Shown piece by piece: positions 53,752 through 64,000 of a stretch of DNA of 64,000 nucleotides (the first letter of the stretch is position 1; each line of letters begins with the position of its first letter). The notes below the pieces were generated by a model. The model was not told where the DNA came from. It made no database searches and was given only the letters and a program-made list of their open reading frames with translations. The stretch comes from Neurospora tetrasperma FGSC 2508 (taxonomy: Eukaryota > Ascomycota > Sordariomycetes > Sordariales > Sordariaceae). The position numbers and the translations under genes are program-made. The DNA lies in assembly GCF_000213175.1 (NCBI RefSeq), contig NW_009799102.1, forward strand, positions 1,263,309 through 1,327,308, in the 5' to 3' direction.

Positions 53752-56654
53752 ATGACTCTTACTGAAGTTCGCACTTTCACTCCTCCGAGAGCTTTCGGTG
53801 ACGCCATCAGCCAACCAGTTGTCACACCAGTTATCACAACTTCGACAACACCGCGCTCCATCCCCGAACTCCAGATCACACTCAAGCCCGCCATCAGCCC
53901 ATCACCAAAAGCACGTCAGAACAGCATGGCCTCTACTCCCGAAGAAAAGTCCAAAGGCGGCGTAACATTTGCCCACCAGGACAAGCTCCCCAAGCTTCCT
54001 ATCCCAGAACTCGAAAGCACATGCCAAAGATATCTCGCCTCCCTAAAACCGCTTCAAACCCACAGAGAACATGCCGAGACAAGGCGCGCTGTTCAGGAGT
54101 TTCTTCAGACAGACGGCCCCGAGCTGCATGAGAAGTTGAAGAAGTATGCCGAGGGACAGACAAGCTATATCGAGCAATTCTGTAAGTCTCTTCCGACACA
54201 AAGGCCCTTGACACAGTCCATTTTTGGCTAACACGTCTTCAGGGTATGATTCGTACCTCAACTACGACAACCCCGTTGTTCTCAACTTGAATCCTTTTTT
54301 CTTGCTCGAAGATGATCCGACACCGGCTCGCAACAACCAAGTCACTCGGGCCGCCTCCTTGATTGCGTCGGCTTTGGAGTTTGTAAGGGCAGTCCGCAGG
54401 GAGGAGCTTCCACCAGATACTGTCCGGGGAACCCCCCTAGACATGTACCAGTACTCACGCCTCTTTGGTACCGCTCGTGTCCCCACCGATTCCGGATGCC
54501 AGATTCAGCAAGATGACAAGACGAAGCACATTGTCGTCATGTGCCATGGCCAGTTTTACTGGTTCGATGTTTTGGACGATAACTCCGATGCCATCATGAC
54601 CGAGAAGGATATCGCCATCAACCTCCAGACCATCGTTGACGACGCCCGACAATCCCCGATTCAAGAGGCTGCCAAGAGCGCCCTCGGTGTGTTGAGCACA
54701 GAGAACCGGAAGGTCTGGTCGGGACTCCGGGACGTCCTGACGAGGGATCCCGGTTCCAACAATGCCGACTGCCTGAGCATAGTCGACAGTGCTCTCTTCG
54801 TTGTCTGCCTGGATTATACGGAGCCAACCACCGCTGCCGCTCTTTCTCAGAACATGCTTTGTGGCACCAGCGAGATTGAGAAGGGTGTCCAGATTGGCAC
54901 CTGCACCAACCGCTGGTATGACAAGCTTCAGATCATCGTGTGCAAGAACGGCAGCGCCGGTATCAACTTTGAGCACACCGGTGTCGACGGTCACACCGTG
55001 CTGCGGTTCGCCAGCGACATCTACACCGACACCATCCTCCGCTTTGCCCGGTCCATCAATGGCAAGGCTCCCTCGATGTGGGCTTCAACGAGTCCCGACC
55101 CGTCGAAGCGTGACCCTGAGAGCTTCGGAGACGTGAGCACCACCCCCCACAAGCTCGAGTGGGACATGGGTCCCGAGCTCAGCGTGGCCGTCCGCTTCGC
55201 CGAGACCCGCCTGGCCGATCTCATTGAGCAGAACGAGTTCCAATGTCTCGACTTCCACGGCTACGGCAAGAACTTCATCACCTCCATGGGCTTCTCCCCA
55301 GACGCCTTTGTACAGATGGCCTTCCAAGCAGCCTACTACGGCCTCTACGGCCGCGTCGAGTGCACCTACGAGCCTGCCATGACCAAAATGTTCCTGCACG
55401 GCCGCACCGAGGCCATCCGCACCGTCTCGGACGACTCAGTCAACTTCGTCCAGACTTTCTGGGCCGACGCCCCCGGCGACGCCAAAATCGACGCCCTCCG
55501 CAAGGCCTGCCAGGCCCACGTCAACAAGACCCGCGACTGCGCGAAAGCCCAGGGTTGCGATAGGCACTTGTACGCCATGCTTTGCCTCTGGCAGCGGATG
55601 CAAGACGACGATGCGGCCAGCACCACCAGCGACAACAGCATGAACGGCTATTCTTTCGAAGACGGCTCCATCATCGGCTCGCCGTCCAAGGACTCTGTCT
55701 TCTCCCAATCCATGGAGTCTCAGTCTGTCAACGGCGGTGGTCGCGAACGTGGCGACTCCATCAACTCCCACATCTCCGCCACCCCCTCCCAACGCGGTGG
55801 TGTACCTCAACCACTACCCGCCATCTTCGCCGACGCCGGCTGGGACAAACTCAACACCACCATCCTGTCCACTTCCAACTGCGGTAACCCGTCCCTCCGG
55901 CACTTTGGCTTCGGCCCCGTCTCCGGCGAAGGGTTCGGTATCGGCTACATCATCAAAGACGAGTGCATCTCCATCTGCGTATCATCGCGCCATCGTCAGA
56001 CCCGCCGCTTCGTTGACACATTGGAATCCTACCTGCTTGAGATCCGCCGCATTTTGCGCATCGCTGCAAGGAACGCTGCCTCCGCCGGTGGTGTTGGTGC
56101 CAACGGTACCACCGGAAACAAGGGTATGAGCAGGGCTCGGGAGATTGACGCGGCTGCTATCAACCAGAATGGACAGGAAAAGCTGGCTCGCCCCAAGATC
56201 GGGAACAGGATCAAGTCGAGAGGGAGGTTGATCACCGGTCAAAGCAGCGGGCTTATTGGTCACGGCGGACCAACGAGCATGTACACCAATGGAGGCGGCA
56301 GCAGTGTGGGGAACATTAAGGGGGCGGGAGGGGGCAGTGTTAGTAGCGCGATGGAGGAGAGCGTGGTGATGAGTGAGGATGATGAGATTGGTGGTTGTAA
56401 GTTTTGTTTCCCTTTTCCTCCCCTTACCCTTAATGTTAGTGGACCGAGTAAGTGGCTAACTGATATGCTTCGTTCTGACAGATGGGTTCTTCGACGCCGG
56501 TATGCTGCAACAAGCGCTCAAGGCGCGCCAACAGGCTCACTACCACCATCATTCCCACAACCATGATAGCAGCAGTGATGACCGGAGTAACCAGAGCAGA
56601 CAAAGGAGGAGCAGGAGGGATGTGGGCAAGAAGTTGCCTTTGATCGATTACTAG
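53752..56654 (+). CDS. Carnitine O-acetyltransferase, cytosolic YAT2/FacC type
   Basis: The enzyme moves acetyl groups between CoA and carnitine so that acetyl units from acetate or fatty acids can enter mitochondria. Exons 53752-54181, 54243-56396 and 56482-56654 join in frame to 2757 nt, or 918 residues. The choline/carnitine acyltransferase fold starts at LPKLPIPELESTCQRYLASL; the WYDSYLNYDNPVVLNLNPFF and DMYQYSRLFGTARVP blocks follow. The catalytic His388 sits in NFEHTGVDGH. At about 918 residues it is longer than the peroxisomal/mitochondrial CAT2 type, and it has neither an Arg-rich presequence nor a C-terminal peroxisomal tripeptide (it ends IDY), which favours the cytosolic type. Extra length comes from a 70-residue disordered leader, a Ser-rich insert near residue 620, and a Gly/His/Arg-rich tail. 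An internal Met (MASTPEEKSK) is a possible alternative start. An AATAAA lies at 56887-56892. Confidence 0.93.
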
Positions 56655-57687
56655 TAGCCTCCCGCTAAACATTTCCTATTTTTCATTTGGTCTTGGGTTT
56701 AAGGTTATGGCTGGGTTAGCGCTGTTTTCTGTTTTCTTTTTTCTTGTTTTCTTTTGGATGATCTTGGATTCTAAAGTACCACGATGAAGAGAAACACACA
56801 GATGATACCTACAGCTGAGAGAGAGAGAGAGAGATGGCATGTTGTGAGGCGTACCGTACATACCCTTCTAGGACACGCCGGCGGTGAATAAAATCTATTT
56901 TCAGTTGATCTTATACTTCTCTACTCAGTTTTTCACACACTGACAAATCGCGTAACCGAAATCAACAAGTGATGATGGCTCCTCAAATAAATGTCATGAA
57001 CCTGGGGAGCTAAAGACCAAGTACAACAAGTAATGATAGGGGGAAACCTGAGCCAAATATCTAACAAAGAGACCAGATAAAAGTTTCATCCTAACGACGT
57101 ATAGCCGACAAAACCCCTGAGACCGAAGCATCAGTGTCCATACAGCAAAGGTAAACTAAACCAGATCAGACCCACAGACACCGAGAGGGCTGGCGATAAA
57201 ACATGATGAAGATGATAATGCATGCATGATTGTGATGGTAGAAAACGGTATAAAAATTTCAATCAACTCTCTTCCCAGAGTCCATATGCCAAATGCCAAA
57301 ATAAAACTCCTTCCTTTTTTCCTTTTCCCTCCCCCTTCTGAGTCCGGATCCAGGCACCGGTAAGTAGGTATAATATACCTTGGATTACTCTTGCCCCTCC
57401 ATCACCATCTTATTTCCTTCCCTGTCTTTACCTCTACCCCGACGCCGTCCTCTCCTCGTCCCCCTCTTCTTTTTGTTCAGGTTCTCCTTCTCCTGCTTCT
57501 CATTGCTGTTCCCGGCGGAAGGGGCCGTACCGGCGCACGCGATATTCTCCGTCACGTGTGCGAGCGGCGGGCGACTCGGCTTCTCTTTCTCGGTATCATT
57601 GGTCTCTTCACCACGACCACTACCATCAGCTACCACAACAGCAGCGGAAGAAGATTTCTTCTTTCTCTTCCTATCTCTATAACGCCA
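56655..57687. other. Convergent intergenic region
   Basis: 1 kb between CAT and PRP43, which point towards each other. It contains a GA repeat at about 56817-56834 and the AATAAA noted for CAT. No gene is seen. Confidence 0.5.
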
Positions 57688-61076
<3,389 letters not shown>

Positions 61077-63638
61077 ATGTCTTCAAATCGCGGGTTCAAC
61101 CCCGAGTCCGAGTCTTTCGAGCAACGGCCGCCCTTTTACATTGGCCAGCATGATGTCCAACGACATGAGTCGCCCTCTGACAATCAGTACGGCCAGATCT
61201 TGGACAGTGGTGTAAGTCTTTCCTCACATTAAAGTAGGAAGAGAAAGAAGAACGAGCAACAGCAATAATACTAACACACATGAGATGAGATAGTTCAACT
61301 TTGTCACCACCCCCATCACCAACGAGCACTTTCACCAGCGCGTGATCGACTTGTACAAGAGCCATCTCCAAGAACGGGAACAGTGGGTCACCGAACGGGG
61401 ACTCACTGACGCCCAAAAGGCCAACCCTTCGCTGCCACTTCCTACGGTCCCTACCTTGACTGACGACGATACATCCCTGTTTCCCAGCAGCTATGTTGGC
61501 TCGCTCATCGCCTACGCCAGCCCATGGATCGACCTCTGCTCTGCCGATCCCATCATCTCAGACATCTCCCGTCAGGTGCTGAACCTCGAGCTCGCCTACG
61601 CCAACTTCTGCGGCTCCAGGACCATCATTATCCCCGGCCCAAGACAGGACGATGGCCGTGCCGTCGCTCAGTATGCACGTGCCATTCAGGAGGCTCAAGA
61701 GGTTGGAGGCCGTGTGAATCTGGTCATTCACTTGCCCATGTACCGCGAGCCTAGTTTGGAGGAGGAGGCAGAGACTCTTTCTTCTCTCCTTACTGGTGAC
61801 GGTAGTAGCAGCTCCAACTCCAAGGAGGCCGTCAAGACCGATGCTGCCAAGGGCACCGAGATCGATCTCTTCAGCACCTGGGACAGTTGGCACACCATCC
61901 GGACCGTCTGCAAGTACAGCGGTCGTCTATTTGTTGCCCTGCGCATTCCGAAGCGGGTACCTGAAAAGGACCTGCAGGAGCGCTGGTTCTCCGAGCCGCT
62001 GCACTACCTGACCCTCGATAAGAAGATCTTCTCGCTGAACAAGGCCGGCCATCCTTCCCTTACCCGCCATCATCAGGACTTGATCAACCGTTATATGCGC
62101 CTCAAGAACCACCCGTGGCTAATCCTGATTAATGTCGGTCCGTCGGCGGAAAGTCTCGTCGAGGCCCCCAGCAAGATGGAGGTTGACTTCCCTCCTTTGT
62201 CCGAGGCTAGCAAGGCAGTCAAGGAGAACCGCAAGCCATATGCTCCTCCCTACAACGAGTACGTTGACTACATGAAGTATCTCGAGAGACACCAGCCCCC
62301 TTACTCGGCCATGGAGACTGCTTCGCTCGTCAGCTTCCAGGACTGGCTCCAGTCCCCTCTCCAGCCGCTCTCGGACAATCTCGAGTCGGCCACGTATGAG
62401 GTCTTTGAGGGCGATCCGGTCAAGTACGATCAGTACGAAAAGGCCGTGGCCGAGGCCATGCTCGAGTGGAAGAAGTACAACCGGCCCGTCTCCTCCGTAA
62501 CCCCCGAGACGCCCGACGGCAAGGACCTAATTGTGGCCGTCGCCGGTGCCGGCCGCGGTCCCTTGGTCGCCCGCGTTCTCCGGGCCGCCGCATCCACCAA
62601 CACTCCTATCCAGCTCTGGGCTTTGGAGAAGAACCAGAACGCCTACGTCTACCTCCTCCGCCGCAACAAGCGCGAGTGGAACAACTCGGTAACGGTGATC
62701 AAGACTGACATGCGTGAATGGGAGGGTCCTCGCCTCGCGGCCAACCCCAACATTATCACCAAGCTTGACATCCTCGTGACCGAGCTCCTCGGTTCCTTCG
62801 GCGACAACGAGCTTTCCCCGGAATGCCTCGACGGCATCCAGCGGCACATTGCCCGCCCGCACGGCATCTCCATCCCCTACTCGTATACCGCCCATCTCTC
62901 CCCCATCGCGCACCCGCGCATCTTTGCCGATCTGTCCAACCGCGTCGTCAGCGACCCCAACGCCTTCGACATCCCCTGGGTGACACGCCTGTTTCAGCTC
63001 GCCTACGTTGCCCAAAAGGTGCCCAAGCACGGTCGGTTCCAGCAGGCCTGGGAGTTCGTGCACCCCGTCGAGGTGTCGCGGGCCGACGACTTTTCTGCCC
63101 AAAACGGGCGCGCGCGCAAGTATGTTACTCACGGCAGCGGCAGCATGTACGGCTCCAGCGGCATCAACGAGCATAATGCTCGGCACTGCCATTTGACGTT
63201 TGTCTGTCCCACGAGAGGTGTGATTCATGGTCTGGCGGGCTACTTTGAGAGCGTGCTGTATAAGCATCAGGAGGAGGGCAAGACGCCAGTGGAAATTAGT
63301 ATCTTGCCAGATCAGATTGATCGGAAGAGCAAGGACATGATTTCTTGGTTCCCGATTTTCTTCCCTCTTAGGGTGAGTTTTCTTTCTTGTGCTTGACTCA
63401 TCGCTCTTCACTCCTGCTTCGGTGACAATTACTGACCCGGTTCGACGATATACAGCAACCCCTCTACTTCCCTCAGGACACCGAGCTAGAAGTCAGCATG
63501 TGGCGCCAGACCGACGACACCAGGGTTTGGTACGAGTGGATGGTTGAAGTGTATGCTTGGGTGGGTCCCAAGACCCGTATCAAGGTTGGCGCTTCTGAGA
63601 TGCATAGCAGTCGTAAGGTTGCCTGTATCTTTGGTTAG
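61077..63638 (+). CDS. PRMT5-type protein arginine methyltransferase (Skb1/Hsl7)
   Basis: PRMT5 makes symmetric dimethylarginine on histones, Sm proteins and other RG-rich targets, and in yeasts it also controls the morphogenesis checkpoint (Hsl7/Skb1). Exons 61077-61211, 61294-63372 and 63456-63638 join in phase 0 to 2397 nt, or 798 residues. The N-terminal TIM-barrel-like part runs to about 400 (TTPITNEHFHQRVIDLYKSH, LGSLIAYASPWIDL-like). The SAM-binding motif I is VAVAGAGRGP at 459-468, and the double-Glu substrate loop ELLGSFGDNE is at 542-551. YEVFEGDPVKYDQYEKAV is the PRMT5 pre-motif. The C-terminal barrel carries HGLAGYFESVLY and SWFPIFFPLR, then WRQTDDTRVWYEW. It is longer than yeast Hsl7 counterparts by modest N-terminal and linker inserts. 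Confidence 0.96.
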
Positions 63639-64000
63639 AAGAGAGGAAACGTAAAAACAGAGGTAACTAAGTACCAGTAGGTGGTGGGCAAGGCTGGCTA
63701 GGTCGGGTGTTAGGAGTGTGTATGCAGCTGGACTAAACGCTGCGAGGAAAAGGTCAAAAGTCTTGTTTTAGCGAAAGATAAAAAGTTTCGAATTCAAATA
63801 TTGGACGTAATGTTCATGATTGGGAGGCCGCGCGATGCGTATGATGATGGTGACTGTCTTTGCCTGTGTTCGTGTGATTGTGATCAAGTGGAAGTTGAGA
63901 CTAACAGAATTTCACGCCGCTCGTTCTCTTTTTTTAGTTGAAATAATACCTGTAAACCAGACGACATTTCCGCATGTCTAACTCATCCCGCCACTTCCTT
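63639..64000. other. PRMT5 3' flank
   Basis: AT-rich sequence up to the window end, with no gene seen. Confidence 0.5.

Noticed and set aside
61080-61110. B-box-like word GGTTCAACCCC suggesting a tRNA
   Set aside because: It lies in the first exon of PRMT5 in frame and has no matching A box or cloverleaf around it.

Overview
The window is nuclear DNA of a filamentous ascomycete. Short introns with GTANGT-type donors, ATG-only or few-codon first exons, very close matches to known fungal housekeeping proteins and two HET-domain genes point to the Sordariales, most like Neurospora or Sordaria. I can assign about sixteen protein genes, most with exon structures that close in frame. I recognised no tRNA, rRNA, transposon or CRISPR array.

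Layout, left to right. 0.5-6.1 kb: cofilin and mitochondrial HSP60, both on the minus strand. 6.6-8.3 kb: a gene-sized gap with scattered coding-like pieces that I could not assemble. 8.7-10.6 kb: a conserved nuclear-looking protein of unknown function. 12.1-15.5 kb: two HET-domain genes, head to head. 16-19.8 kb: SOF1 (rRNA processing) and RPN6 (26S proteasome lid), divergent. 19.6-21.4 kb: a CATC microsatellite, a run of 559 Ns and a second copy of the RPN6 3' end, which looks like two overlapping contigs that failed to merge. 21.4-30 kb: a single open frame for a 2855-residue low-complexity AT-hook protein. 31.2-32.1 kb: a CmcJ/AsaB-type oxygenase-like gene. 32.9-36.6 kb: an Sds3-like chromatin protein and LSM1, divergent. 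37.1-37.8 kb: remains of a secreted glycosidase-like gene. 39.2-42.1 kb: MOB1 and the OSCP subunit of mitochondrial ATP synthase. 43.5-49.1 kb: two single-pass membrane proteins, the second a histidine-phosphatase relative with an altered RHG motif. 53.7-56.7 kb: a carnitine acetyltransferase. 57.7-63.6 kb: PRP43 helicase and PRMT5, divergent.

Most genes are conserved housekeeping functions: actin turnover, protein folding, respiration, RNA processing and decay, proteasome, septation/mitotic exit. They show no operon-like organisation. The lineage-variable material is the HET pair, the large AT-hook protein, the oxygenase-like gene, the membrane phosphatase relative and the broken glycosidase. 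I found no clear new multi-gene system. The best leads are the unassigned 6.6-8.3 kb region, the 2.9 kDa-scale repeat architecture inside the AT-hook protein, the altered phosphatase and the HET pair.
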